Part shown: positions 1 to 7,554 of the stretch, piece by piece
Layout: every line of letters begins with the position of its first letter
Position numbering within the stretch: the first letter of the stretch is position 1
NCBI GenBank assembly: GCA_910587185.1
Contig: CAJULY010000011.1
Coordinates: forward strand, 1 to 64,000
Length of the DNA stretch: 64,000 nt
DNA from: an uncultured Muribaculaceae bacterium
GTDB taxonomy: Bacteria > Bacteroidota > Bacteroidia > Bacteroidales > Muribaculaceae
Reading direction: 5' to 3'
The notes under the pieces: generated by a model
What the model saw: the letters and a program-made list of their open reading frames with translations, nothing else
Databases searched by the model: none
What the model was told of the DNA's origin: nothing
Position numbers and translations under genes: made by a program

Positions 1-31
1 GCGTCCGACTTACACCCCGAAATTCGATGTC

Positions 32-193
32 TTCAAATTTTTGTCATGTACTTAATTTGGAATTAGTAGTTTTCATGGAGAAAAGTCGGCAAACTTTTCC
101 TTTAAATTACTAATTTTCAAGGACTTTTACAAATATAATCGACTGGAATTTAGATGTTTAACAGCATAATTTCAATTTTTGTCATCTACTAAA
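32..193. repeat. Cluster of imperfect direct and inverted repeats at the left edge
   Basis: Two imperfect direct-repeat pairs are nested here. Pair A is at 32-55 and 171-193 and shares TTTTTGTCAT plus flanks, with one indel and two mismatches. Pair B is at 61-79 and 105-123 and matches at 16 of 19 positions. An 8-bp perfect inverted match (AATTAGTA at 61-68, TACTAATT at 108-115) lies inside pair B. A 9-bp inverted repeat (AGATGTTTA at 152-160, TAAACATCT at 190-198) brackets the end of the 331-aa gene. No gene was found in 1-181. Clustered short repeats of this kind can be recombinase arm or core sites at the edge of a mobile element, but no integrase is visible, so that reading is inference. 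Confidence 0.5.
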
Positions 194-1177
194 CATCTTT
201 TTAATGAAAATCTGGGAGGGGAGTATCATGCCTTTGGGTAGATCTTTGGCTTTTTCTGACGCATAAGGAACGGATTGTATCAAAGCGACATTTGAAAAAA
301 TCTCGTCGGAATTCAATCCTTCATTCTCCCATTTCGACAGAATATCAAACCAATACCAATCGCCAAGCATATTATAGGCATCCTGATAGTTTGGATGCTT
401 CTCATCTGAGTTACTGCTCTCAGGCATAAACCTTTTTACCTCAAGACGCAGGTTCTCTCTCATAAAACACATGACGCCCTCGGCTAACTGAGGATAGTGC
501 TGAAGGATCTTTGCAAAATAATGGTTCACCCGTGGAATGTATCCTGCGTTAAGACTGAGGATAATAACCTTTGCCGTCAATGGATTGCCTTGAAACGGGT
601 AGGGGATCGTATTCAATATAAGACGTGTTTTTTCTGATGCGGTTGAATTATATCTTTCTATACAGGCCTCATCTCCAGGATAGACGTATTCCTTATCCTC
701 ATTATACAGCGCCTCATTACCTTGACAACTGTCAGCAACAATGTTCCAATGATTAGCAGCTAAAATATCCTTATCTGTCATTCCTCTTTCAGGAGAAATA
801 AGATAGTGGTCTGAAGCGTCAAACGGTAATATATAAAGCCATGTAAGATACTCTTTCAAATCATTTGCCATATCCTTTGCAGAAACACCTTCATATCGGG
901 ATTCTACCGAATCAACTCCTTTTCCCAATAATTCGGAGAGGAGCAATGACAAGGAATGACGTATGCTTTCTTCAGATATATGGGAATGTTCTTTCAGAAT
1001 TTTATTAACGTCCCGAGTTATGTCATAACCCATCGTTGTCACGTATCCTAAGTCAAGCAGTTTCTGTTTAATGGTACAATCGTTCCATTCATCCGCACCA
1101 CTGTCGAAATAGACACGACGTGGATAGGGGAGATGCAATGTTTCCGTGGAGCCGTAGCGTAAAGAATAATCAATCAT
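182..1177 (-). CDS. Hypothetical protein with a weak uracil-DNA-glycosylase-like motif
   Basis: A 331-aa protein of unknown function with no signal peptide or membrane segment. Around residues 193-213 it has a segment containing PFQGNPLTAKVIILSLNAGY. From memory this resembles the 'GNP...A.V..L.LNPGY' signature of uncharacterised proteins distantly like uracil-DNA glycosylases. A later VPYAS motif near residue 303 would suit the same family. In this copy the usual LNPG proline is Ala (LNAG). The protein stops soon after the VPYAS region, where I would expect more sequence, so the C-terminus may be lost; its last codons lie inside a short repeat (171-193). It starts 25 nt after the 131-132-aa gene and is probably co-transcribed with it. 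The functional assignment is weak; the ORF itself is likely real. Confidence 0.6.
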   Translation of the reverse strand: MIDYSLRYGSTETLHLPYPRRVYFDSGADEWNDCTIKQKLLDLGYVTTMGYDITRDVNKILKEHSHISEESIRHSLSLLLSELLGKGVDSVESRYEGVSAKDMANDLKEYLTWLYILPFDASDHYLISPERGMTDKDILAANHWNIVADSCQGNEALYNEDKEYVYPGDEACIERYNSTASEKTRLILNTIPYPFQGNPLTAKVIILSLNAGYIPRVNHYFAKILQHYPQLAEGVMCFMRENLRLEVKRFMPESSNSDEKHPNYQDAYNMLGDWYWFDILSKWENEGLNSDEIFSNVALIQSVPYASEKAKDLPKGMILPSQIFIKKMFSR

Positions 1178-1202
1178 TTTGCTAATTATAAATTATTTGT
1201 GC

Positions 1203-1571
1203 CTATATTTCTCCTTTTTCAATAAGCCATGCTAATGTTTCAACTACTGCTTCCAATAGATTGTCTTCCGTAGTTTCAAACAAGTTGTCTTTATTTGGAT
1301 TCCAATATACTATTCTGTCTCTTGTCATCATCAGGCAATAATCCGTATTCTCGGCAGTGATGAATTGTGGCAACTGATTTATCAGCGCAGATAAAGACCA
1401 AGCAGGGAGGTTGTTGAGCATCCCTTCTGGTATATTGGATGCAAAAAGCGCAAGGCGTGGCTCACCATTCCTACGGAGTATATAATACAAATCAGCCGTA
1501 TAAACATCTAATCCCAAACCTATGAGCCGTTGGGATTGTTCAACACTCGTACAAATTGGATTATTCTGCAT
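1203..1571 (-). CDS. Small hypothetical protein of mobile-element type
   Basis: About 122 aa if it starts at the ATG at 1571 (MQNNPICTS), which follows a purine-rich GGGAGGAGAAGAAAG stretch. An upstream in-frame ATG at 1601 would give 132 aa but lies inside the preceding small gene. The protein opens with a CTSVEQSQRLIGLGLD segment and has a PAWSLSALINQLP core, followed by an acidic C-terminus. I recall similar short proteins in many Bacteroidota phages and conjugative elements, where they have no known function. It overlaps the upstream 40-aa gene by 11 nt, which suggests translational coupling, and it precedes the 331-aa gene. No catalytic motif is seen. Confidence 0.65.
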   Translation of the reverse strand: MQNNPICTSVEQSQRLIGLGLDVYTADLYYILRRNGEPRLALFASNIPEGMLNNLPAWSLSALINQLPQFITAENTDYCLMMTRDRIVYWNPNKDNLFETTEDNLLEAVVETLAWLIEKGEI

Positions 1572-1683
1572 CTTTCTTCTCCTCCCGCAGTTTCTTTTCA
1601 AGATACTCTCGCATTAGCTCATTTGTTCGGTCTTGAATACTTGCTGACATCAAGCCCATGACAATTGAATAAAATAATCTCAT
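1561..1683 (-). CDS. 40-aa hypothetical protein
   Basis: An ATG at 1683 opens a 40-codon frame (MRLFYSIVMGLMSASIQDRT..., ending EEKKDAE) that closes with TAA at 1561. It has a short hydrophobic N-terminus and a strongly charged, probably helical C-terminal half rich in Glu, Lys and Arg. The end of the frame overlaps the start of the next gene by 11 nt, and the purine-rich sequence encoding its last residues provides the next gene's ribosome-binding region. It is the first gene after the structured leader RNA, and the sequence AATCGCCTT directly before its ATG matches an element in that RNA. The function is unknown. Confidence 0.5.
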   Translation of the reverse strand: MRLFYSIVMGLMSASIQDRTNELMREYLEKKLREEKKDAE

Positions 1684-1927
1684 AAGGCGATTTATTCAGT
1701 TCTCCGCAGGCATCCTATTGGAGTTTTTTCTTACTTGAGTTATATATAGAAAAGTGGGCTGCCATCCTTACACTCTTGTAGGTATCGCCAAACACCTGAA
1801 TACACGCACGGATAGGCAGCCCACATTATATGAGCTGTCACCGTGCCTCGTGTATCCTTTGTTAAATTGGCGATTTTACAAGAGATGAGGCACATTTCTT
1901 GTTATTACAATCGTTATCTTCTCTAAG
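1684..1927 (-). ncRNA. Structured leader RNA with a predicted kissing-loop switch
   Basis: About 240 nt lie between the promoter near 1934-1966 and the ATG at 1683. Hairpin H1 pairs GTGCCTC (1843-1849) with GAGGCAC (1887-1893) and has an inner stem (1857-1862 with 1878-1884, one bulge) that leaves a 15-nt loop. Hairpin H2 has a 14-bp stem (1754-1767 with 1810-1824, one bulged base) and an inner AGGT/ACCT hairpin with loop 1784-1793. H2 is followed on the RNA by UUUUCU, as in a terminator. The RNA reads UUGGCGAU in the H2 loop (1784-1791) and AUCGCCAA in the H1 loop (1867-1874), a perfect 8-bp match. AUCGCC recurs at 1686-1691, two bases before the ATG. The pairings are read directly; the switch function is inference. 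I could not assign it to a known RNA family. Confidence 0.6.
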
Positions 1928-1933
1928 ATTGTG

Positions 1934-1966
1934 CAAAATTAGCGAAAATTTTATTACCAATCCAAA
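1934..1966 (-). promoter_or_regulatory. Bacteroidota-type promoter for the leader RNA operon
   Basis: Read on the minus strand, TTTG (1963-1966), a 21-nt spacer and TAATTTTG (1934-1941) fit the Bacteroidota -33/-7 consensus. The transcript would begin near 1927, upstream of hairpin H1. Confidence 0.6.
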
Positions 1967-2190
1967 ACTAATTGCGTATGTAGGGCGTAATCATCACCAA
2001 TTTAAATAAAAACTCTCATTCGGATTCCTTTGTCATTTATGTTATTTCTGATTTCTATAATCAATCTCCATATTTATATCACAGTATGCTTTCTCCCCAG
2101 ATACTATTTAACATAATATGGATTATGGGAATATTCTAACCCGGCAAAAGAATCTATCTGCCTTGCTGTAAAATATCCGGATTTAGTCAT

Positions 2191-2198
2191 TATATTTG
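2191..2198 (+). promoter_or_regulatory. Promoter -7 element of the lipoprotein gene
   Basis: TATATTTG fits TAnnTTTG. The nearest upstream TTG (2163-2165) is 25 nt away, longer than usual, so only the -7 box is called. The implied start site near 2205 supports the ATG at 2242 over the one at 2215. Confidence 0.45.
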
Positions 2199-2241
2199 CA
2201 GAAAATTAACAAATGTGTCTCTTGCACTAAATAATTACGAA

Positions 2242-2769
2242 ATGAAAAAAGTATTTCTTGCGATTATCGCCTGCGCCATGCTTTTTCTTACGGCTTGTGA
2301 AAAACATGACGGCATTGACTACTTCAAGTCAAAATGTATTGCCGAACTTAATGGGCAAAAATATATCGATCAAACTCCTTTTACTATAAACCCCAATGTT
2401 ATCATAACTCCTGAATTAAACTATTCAGAAAAAGAACTTACATTCATGACATTGCTCCGTTCGGAACGCAACGGTGAGATAGCCTTGACTGTCCGTATCA
2501 ATCTTTACTGTGAAGATTCGGGAGAGTTGCTAAAAAATGAGCAAACAATCGAAAAAATTGATTTTCAGGCTTCTGACGGAGGGAACTATGAATGGGAGTA
2601 TATCAAATATTGTAGAGACAACAAAATTTCTTATGCACGGGTGAATGATGAGATTGTCAACAATGGCACATTCAAAATCACGTCTTACAACGTTGAGAAG
2701 CGCCAATACACAGGTTCATTTACCTTGCAATTCAGTGAAGGCACTTTGAAGGGAGATTTTGAAATTTAA
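2242..2769 (+). CDS. Hypothetical lipoprotein
   Basis: 175 aa when started at the ATG at 2242 (MKKVFLAIIACAMLFLTACEK). That start gives a classical lipoprotein signal with lipobox LTAC and the lipidated Cys near residue 19; the alternative ATG at 2215 would only add a nine-residue polar tail before it. The mature part is rich in beta-type alternation and polar residues, with no enzyme motif. It is followed at once by a strong hairpin terminator, so it is probably a single-gene unit. It lies next to the accessory segment and could belong to it. The function is unknown; an exported, lipid-anchored location is the only safe inference. Confidence 0.75.
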   Translation: MKKVFLAIIACAMLFLTACEKHDGIDYFKSKCIAELNGQKYIDQTPFTINPNVIITPELNYSEKELTFMTLLRSERNGEIALTVRINLYCEDSGELLKNEQTIEKIDFQASDGGNYEWEYIKYCRDNKISYARVNDEIVNNGTFKITSYNVEKRQYTGSFTLQFSEGTLKGDFEI

Positions 2770-2797
2770 CAATTTGTTTCTTCCGCACATGAGAACA

Positions 2798-2828
2798 AAA
2801 AACGGATTCAGATAATGAATCCGTTTTT
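2798..2828. terminator. Bidirectional hairpin terminator
   Basis: AAAAACGGATTC (2798-2809) pairs with GAATCCGTTTTT (2817-2828) over 12 bp around a 7-nt loop. A/T runs on both sides suit termination of the lipoprotein gene on plus and of tRNA-Gln on minus. Confidence 0.8.
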
Positions 2829-2832
2829 ACTG

Positions 2833-2903
2833 TTGTCTTACGAGGATTCGAACCTCGACAGGCAGAACCAAAAACTGCAGTGCTACCATTACACCATAAG
2901 ACA
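2833..2903 (-). tRNA. tRNA-Gln (anticodon TTG)
   Basis: A cloverleaf can be folded by hand. The acceptor stem TGTCTTA pairs with TAAGACA. The T-arm reads CGAGG-TTCGAAT-CCTCG. The anticodon arm is GCAGT / TTTTGGT / TCTGC, with TTG at positions 34-36 of the loop and one T-T mismatch at the loop end of the stem. CCA is not encoded. Confidence 0.9.
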
Positions 2904-2990
2904 ATCCTCATTGCCCAAGCCCAAGAGCCTAAGGCGATGCAAAGTTAGGAATTATTTGTCAACTATCCAAATTCATAAGAAATAAAAGCT

Positions 2991-4283
2991 TTACTTCACA
3001 ATCAACAAGTAATAGTTTTTCTTGCCTTTCTGAACAAGTATATACTTATTGTTGAGAAGTATCTCAGGAGTTGTCTCCATGTAAGGATCAGTCACCTTCT
3101 CCTTATTGATTGAAAGACCACCCCCCTGCACCATTTTGCGCATTTCTCCCTTGGAAGTGAAAACAGTTGCCTTTTCAGTCAGAAGATCCGCAAGTTTGAT
3201 TCCTGATTCTATATCGGCGCGTTCTACTTCAAATCTCGGCACACCTTCCATAACCGCCAACAGCGTGTCTTCATCGATTTTATGCAGAATTTCTTTCGCC
3301 TTATTGCTGAAAAGTATCTGCGACGCTTCCACCGCTGCCTCATAATCAGCTTCCGAATGAACCATGACGGTTATCTCTTTCGCAAGACGTTTCTGCAACG
3401 GACGCTGACCCGGATCCTGTTTCTGCTGCTCAACAAGTTCTTCGATCTCCTCTCGCGACAATTCGGTGAAAATCTTTATATATTTTTCGGCATCGGCATC
3501 TGTTACATTGAGCCAGAACTGATAGAATTTATAGGGAGATGTCCGTTTAGGATCAAGCCACACGCTGCCGCTTTCGGTTTTGCCGAATTTTCCCCCATCG
3601 GCTTTTGTTATCAGCGGACATGTAAGGGCATAAGCCTCGCCGCCGTTAACTCTGCGGATAAGTTCCGTGCCGGTAGTGATATTTCCCCACTGGTCAGATC
3701 CGCCGAGCTGTAATTTGCAGTTCTTTTCTTGATTCAGGTGCAGGAAGTCATATCCCTGGATCAGCTGATAGGAAAATTCCGTAAACGACATCCCCTGCTG
3801 GTTTTCACCACCGAGACGCTTCTTGACGGAGTCTTTAGCCATCATGTAATTGACCGTTATATGCTTTCCGACATCACGTATAAACCGCAGGAATGAAAAA
3901 TCCTTCATCCAGTCATAATTGTTGACCATCTCCGCCGCGTTGGGAGCATCCGAATCAAAATCAAGGAATTTCGCCAGCTGATGTTTTATGGCTTCCTGAT
4001 TGTGGCGCAATGTTTCCTCATCGAGCAGTTTGCGCTCCTGACTTTTCCAGGACGGGTCTCCGATCATTCCGGTAGCGCCTCCGACCAGAGCCAGGGGTTT
4101 GTGTCCAGAACGCTGGAAATGCTTCAGCATCATGACTCCGACAAGGTGTCCTATATGTAACGAATCTGCAGTAGGGTCGATGCCCAGGTAAGCAGTCGTC
4201 ATCTCTTTTTTCAATTGTTCTTCAGTACCCGGCATCATCTGATGAATCATTCCTCGCCAGGTGAGTTCCTCAATAAAATCCAT
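2991..4283 (-). CDS. tyrS: Tyrosyl-tRNA synthetase
   Basis: 430 aa from the ATG at 4283 (MDFIEELTWRG). TyrS charges tRNA-Tyr with tyrosine in the cytoplasm. It has the class I HIGH motif (HIGHL, residues 43-47), a KFGKT form of the KMSKS loop (about 232-236), the bacterial signature QLGGSDQWGNI, and a C-terminal S4-like RNA-binding region ending FVQ-type KGKKNYYLL. An in-frame ATG at 4307 is rejected because the predicted promoter (-7 at 4316-4323) would place the transcript start almost on it. The gene is divergent from the DUF3078 gene. The length is normal for the family. Confidence 0.97.
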   Translation of the reverse strand: MDFIEELTWRGMIHQMMPGTEEQLKKEMTTAYLGIDPTADSLHIGHLVGVMMLKHFQRSGHKPLALVGGATGMIGDPSWKSQERKLLDEETLRHNQEAIKHQLAKFLDFDSDAPNAAEMVNNYDWMKDFSFLRFIRDVGKHITVNYMMAKDSVKKRLGGENQQGMSFTEFSYQLIQGYDFLHLNQEKNCKLQLGGSDQWGNITTGTELIRRVNGGEAYALTCPLITKADGGKFGKTESGSVWLDPKRTSPYKFYQFWLNVTDADAEKYIKIFTELSREEIEELVEQQKQDPGQRPLQKRLAKEITVMVHSEADYEAAVEASQILFSNKAKEILHKIDEDTLLAVMEGVPRFEVERADIESGIKLADLLTEKATVFTSKGEMRKMVQGGGLSINKEKVTDPYMETTPEILLNNKYILVQKGKKNYYLLIVK

Positions 4284-4315
4284 TTGTCTGATGTATGATA
4301 TTTTCAATTTTGTTG

Positions 4316-4347
4316 CAAAGATAAGCCCTTTTTATGAAATATGCCAA
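4316..4347 (-). promoter_or_regulatory. Promoter of tyrS
   Basis: On the minus strand TTG (4345-4347), a 21-nt spacer and TATCTTTG (4316-4323) match the Bacteroidota consensus. The implied leader to the ATG at 4283 is about 27 nt. Confidence 0.6.
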
Positions 4348-4396
4348 TACCCGAGGTTTTATTCAAGACTTAATAGGTAATGATAAAAAAAATCCG

Positions 4397-4404
4397 TAAA
4401 TTTG
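4397..4404 (+). promoter_or_regulatory. Promoter -7 element of the DUF3078 gene
   Basis: TAAATTTG fits TAnnTTTG. No clear -33 was found. The start site it implies, near 4410, rules out the ATG at 4406 and supports 4445. Confidence 0.45.
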
Positions 4405-4444
4405 CATGTGCTTCGATTATTATCACATTTTGCCAACAAAAGCT

Positions 4445-5818
4445 ATGTTTAAGCCAAGATATTTCATAACCATCCTGACTCTGATCTTTTTCTCCGGTTC
4501 TTCCATAAACGCCCAGAGAAGTCTCCGTAATCTGATATTTAATAAAGAATGCCGTTACGATTCGATTGATTTCGCAAAATATACTTCACCGAGTTACCGC
4601 CATGCGGGCCTCATGATAGACCGTCCGGATTTTGACTCAATCATCGCTAACCCGGAGCGGCATTACACTTCGGCTATGCAACTGATTTCATCGCCGGTCG
4701 TATTCAAAGGTTATGAACTCCTCGATTCAATAGATCTGGAAATTCCTGAAAGAGACGAATTCTCAAAAAAAGGATTCCAATGGTTGGATGATTACGATTA
4801 CTCCTTTAAGGTCCTGTCGAATCTGCGTCAGAACTATATATACGCCAATCCGACCGAAGTCAGATATATTCTCACCAAACTTCCCGAACCGCCAAAATCC
4901 TACAAGGAAATGGTCGATCCCATCACGACTAACATTGTTGTCGATGAGATAAAAGTCGATACCAAGGATCATCCTCTGGAAATCGCGCCTGACATCACCT
5001 ATAAGAAATGGCTTCATGATTTCAGCGCATCTCTCCAGTTCTCTCAGGCCTATATTTCGCCCAACTGGTATCAGGGCGGCAACAACAATCTTAACATGAT
5101 AGGCCAGCTGCTTTATCATGTTAAACTGAACCAGAAATTTTATCCTAAAATCCTTTTCGAGACCACCGTCCAGTACAAACTTGCACTTAACTCCGCGCCC
5201 GATGATTCAATTCATTCGGTGAATCTCACTGAGGATATATTTCAAGTGAACAGCACCTTCGGTCTGAAAGCCGCAAAACGCTGGTATTATTCTGCGAATC
5301 TGATGTTCAAGACCCAGCTTTTCCACAGTTATCCATCTAATTCGCGGCAGCTGCGCTCGGCTTTTCTGTCGCCCGGCGAGCTTAACCTCGGTCTTGGTAT
5401 GACATATAATTACGAATCTCCCAAAAAGAACTTCACATTCGGAGCATCCCTCTCCCCTCTCTCATGGAACCTCAAGACTTGCTTCAACGACAAGATCAAT
5501 CCCGCGAACTATGGTATCGAGGAGGGTCATAAATCCATGAACAAATTCGGTTCAAGCGCCGAGATCAATTATATGTATAAGATAGCTTACAACATTGTGT
5601 ATAACTCGAGGCTTTTCGCATTCACGGACTACGAACGGTTTCAAGGTGACTGGGAGCATACCATTGATTTCAACATTAACCGCTTCCTGTCCACTCGTTT
5701 TTACGTCCACATGAGATACGACTCAAAAACTCCCCGTCCCGAGGACAGCAACAGCTGGCATAAATTCCAGCTCAAGGAAATATTCAGCTTCGGCTTCACA
5801 TACCATTTCGGCGTTTGA
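4445..5818 (+). CDS. DUF3078 outer-membrane-type protein
   Basis: 457 aa from the ATG at 4445 (MFKPRYFITILTLIFF...NAQ), which gives a Sec signal peptide. The N-terminal third is polar. From about residue 200 onward it shows the Bacteroidota DUF3078 pattern, with an NWYQGGNNN motif at about 207-216 followed by alternating strands that end in an aromatic GFTYHFGV, typical of a beta-barrel end. Family members are predicted outer-membrane or periplasmic proteins without a proven role. It is the first gene of a plus-strand series leading to the Crp/Fnr regulator and MATE pump, with a 40-nt gap to the next gene. Confidence 0.85.
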   Translation: MFKPRYFITILTLIFFSGSSINAQRSLRNLIFNKECRYDSIDFAKYTSPSYRHAGLMIDRPDFDSIIANPERHYTSAMQLISSPVVFKGYELLDSIDLEIPERDEFSKKGFQWLDDYDYSFKVLSNLRQNYIYANPTEVRYILTKLPEPPKSYKEMVDPITTNIVVDEIKVDTKDHPLEIAPDITYKKWLHDFSASLQFSQAYISPNWYQGGNNNLNMIGQLLYHVKLNQKFYPKILFETTVQYKLALNSAPDDSIHSVNLTEDIFQVNSTFGLKAAKRWYYSANLMFKTQLFHSYPSNSRQLRSAFLSPGELNLGLGMTYNYESPKKNFTFGASLSPLSWNLKTCFNDKINPANYGIEEGHKSMNKFGSSAEINYMYKIAYNIVYNSRLFAFTDYERFQGDWEHTIDFNINRFLSTRFYVHMRYDSKTPRPEDSNSWHKFQLKEIFSFGFTYHFGV

Positions 5819-5858
5819 CGTAATGGCATCCCTATAGATAACCATCTCTCTCTGAATT

Positions 5859-6470
5859 ATGTATAAAAGATGTATAGTCATATTTATTTTCTTGTTGACC
5901 TTTATTTCCGGAATGCAGGCAAATGGAGTCACAAAATATATTGACGGACTACCTCGCACATCTACCGTTATTCCCTCTTTTTCCACATCCGAATTTCGGG
6001 CATCGCTGGCCGCATCTCCCCTTCACCACATTGAGGGTATATGGCTTTTCCCCACTGACGGTACTGAGATAGCCATAACGCGCTTGGAACCATCGGGAAA
6101 GAACAGATTTGCGGAACTTGACGGTTATACCATTATTCTTATTCATAGTCAGAACCGGGCCTTAAGACCCGGAACAGTCATAGGAAGAGCATGCCGTACA
6201 GCCAAAGACAGATCTTATGAAGCAAAAATCTATACAAAAGTTGCAGGCTCAAGTCTTATGCTGCCGAAAAAATTCAGATTGCAGCTTGATTCCGATGGTT
6301 CTCGGATAGTGTTCGATCGTATAAAAAGCGCGTTCTCCGTGAATTTGTGGCGATTTCTCCCTTATCCCTGGCGCTATTCAATGAAACGAAACGCTCAGGG
6401 AGCATCGTCAGAAGGCTGTGTGAGAATTTTTCCGGAACCCGAACTTCCTTTAGAACCCGTATATCTCTAG
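5859..6470 (+). CDS. Hypothetical secreted protein
   Basis: 203 aa with an N-terminal signal sequence (MYKRCIVIFIFLLTFISGMQANG). The mature part contains an EGIWLFP...AITRLEPSG segment and repeated short beta-type stretches, with a basic middle region and an acidic Pro-rich end (PEPELPLEP). I do not recognise a family beyond a general resemblance to small secreted Bacteroidales proteins. It starts 40 nt after the DUF3078 gene and ends 7 nt before the next gene, so it probably shares their transcript. The function is unknown. Confidence 0.7.
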   Translation: MYKRCIVIFIFLLTFISGMQANGVTKYIDGLPRTSTVIPSFSTSEFRASLAASPLHHIEGIWLFPTDGTEIAITRLEPSGKNRFAELDGYTIILIHSQNRALRPGTVIGRACRTAKDRSYEAKIYTKVAGSSLMLPKKFRLQLDSDGSRIVFDRIKSAFSVNLWRFLPYPWRYSMKRNAQGASSEGCVRIFPEPELPLEPVYL

Positions 6471-6477
6471 CCTGACT

Positions 6478-6963
6478 ATGAAAACAAAATTCTTTTCGGC
6501 AATCCTCATTCTGATCTCAGTGGCGGGAACTATTTCTGCAAAGGATATAACAACGCGAAAAAAACTCAGAGTCGATCGGAAAAAAATAGAAAAAGAGACT
6601 GTATCCGAAATGGATACACTTCGGAATGGTTTAGTCTCATCAATCGAGTTTGCGGGCTTCGACAAACCATTGAGATCAGGATATGAAACCGTTTTCGTAA
6701 CAAACCGGAGTCCAATCGACATAAAAGGCCTTGTCATTGAATGTGATTACACTGACCTCTCAGGGCGCCAGCTCCATAACGGCACATACACCGTAGCGTG
6801 CGATATCCCGGCAGGACAGACACGTCAGATAAAATTCCGTACTTGGGATTCCCAGCAGGCTTTTTATTACAGACGTTCGTCAAAACCTCGCAGAGCCGAC
6901 GGAACTCCGTTTGACGTCAGATGCACATGCCGTGCGATAATAACGACCAAAAACAACAGATGA
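6478..6963 (+). CDS. Hypothetical secreted protein
   Basis: 161 aa with a signal peptide (MKTKFFSAILILISVAGTISAKD) and a very basic segment after it (TTRKKLRVDRKKIEKE). The rest resembles a single beta-sandwich domain of the FxLYD type: a GFDKP...ETVFVTNRSPIDIKG segment followed by DIPAGQTRQIKFRTWDS, the pattern of extracellular domains that compare added and conserved strands. This fold call is tentative. Its stop codon overlaps the start of the Crp/Fnr gene (ATGA), so the two are translationally coupled. The role is unknown; a periplasmic or surface location is likely. Confidence 0.7.
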   Translation: MKTKFFSAILILISVAGTISAKDITTRKKLRVDRKKIEKETVSEMDTLRNGLVSSIEFAGFDKPLRSGYETVFVTNRSPIDIKGLVIECDYTDLSGRQLHNGTYTVACDIPAGQTRQIKFRTWDSQQAFYYRRSSKPRRADGTPFDVRCTCRAIITTKNNR

Positions 6964-7541
6964 TGCAAAGCGATCATGGATATAAGGACTATCCCGAGGA
7001 AATAGACGAGGCTATTCACGGAATCATAACCGAACTCTCGTTCCGCCGCGGAGAAACCATTTCCGCACTTGCCGACATGCGCAACAATCTCTATTATGTC
7101 ATTTCCGGAGCCGCAAGAGCCTTTTACCTTCACGGAGGTAAGGAGCACACATATTCGTTTGCGTTCAACGGTGAGTTCATAACTCTCTCCCACTCCCTGT
7201 TAGCCGACAGTAATTATCTGACGACAATAGAGTTTCTTGAAAGCACTTCCATAGCCATGATTCCTTTGGACGGGATGCAGAATCTTCTTAAAAGTTTCAG
7301 TCACAAGGGTGCCGAAAAAATCATGGAGGAAATCCTCAAAAATTTACACCAGCACATGGTTCATCTCGAAGACCGTATCCTCATGCTTCAGACTTACTCG
7401 GCCAAAGAACGATACGAATGGATCATCAAGCGATATCCTCAGATTCTTGAGCGAGCCAACCTCACCCAGATAGCATCCTATCTTGGCATGACCAAAGAGA
7501 CTCTCTATAGGATTCGCTCCGGTAAATATAAACCTATCTAA
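6960..7541 (+). CDS. Crp/Fnr-family transcriptional regulator
   Basis: 193 aa from the ATG at 6960, which overlaps the TGA of the preceding gene. The N-terminal half is a cyclic-nucleotide-binding-type beta-roll (SFRRGETISALADMRNNLYY, GAARAFYL, FNGEF). The C-terminal half is all-helical and ends in a helix-turn-helix (NLTQIASYLGMTKETLYRIR). No Cys cluster for an Fnr iron-sulfur centre is visible. Bacteroidota proteins of this kind often control a neighbouring efflux or stress gene, and the MATE transporter starts only 13 nt downstream, so control of that pump is a reasonable inference. The ligand is unknown. Confidence 0.9.
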   Translation: MMQSDHGYKDYPEEIDEAIHGIITELSFRRGETISALADMRNNLYYVISGAARAFYLHGGKEHTYSFAFNGEFITLSHSLLADSNYLTTIEFLESTSIAMIPLDGMQNLLKSFSHKGAEKIMEEILKNLHQHMVHLEDRILMLQTYSAKERYEWIIKRYPQILERANLTQIASYLGMTKETLYRIRSGKYKPI

Positions 7542-7554
7542 TGAAATTCAACCA

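Noticed and set aside
32..198. Left-edge repeats as a CRISPR array
   Set aside because: Only imperfect pairs with irregular spacing, and no cas genes.
1684..1927. Leader RNA as a cobalamin or other known riboswitch
   Set aside because: No B12-box or other riboswitch consensus was found by eye; it is reported as an unassigned structured RNA instead.
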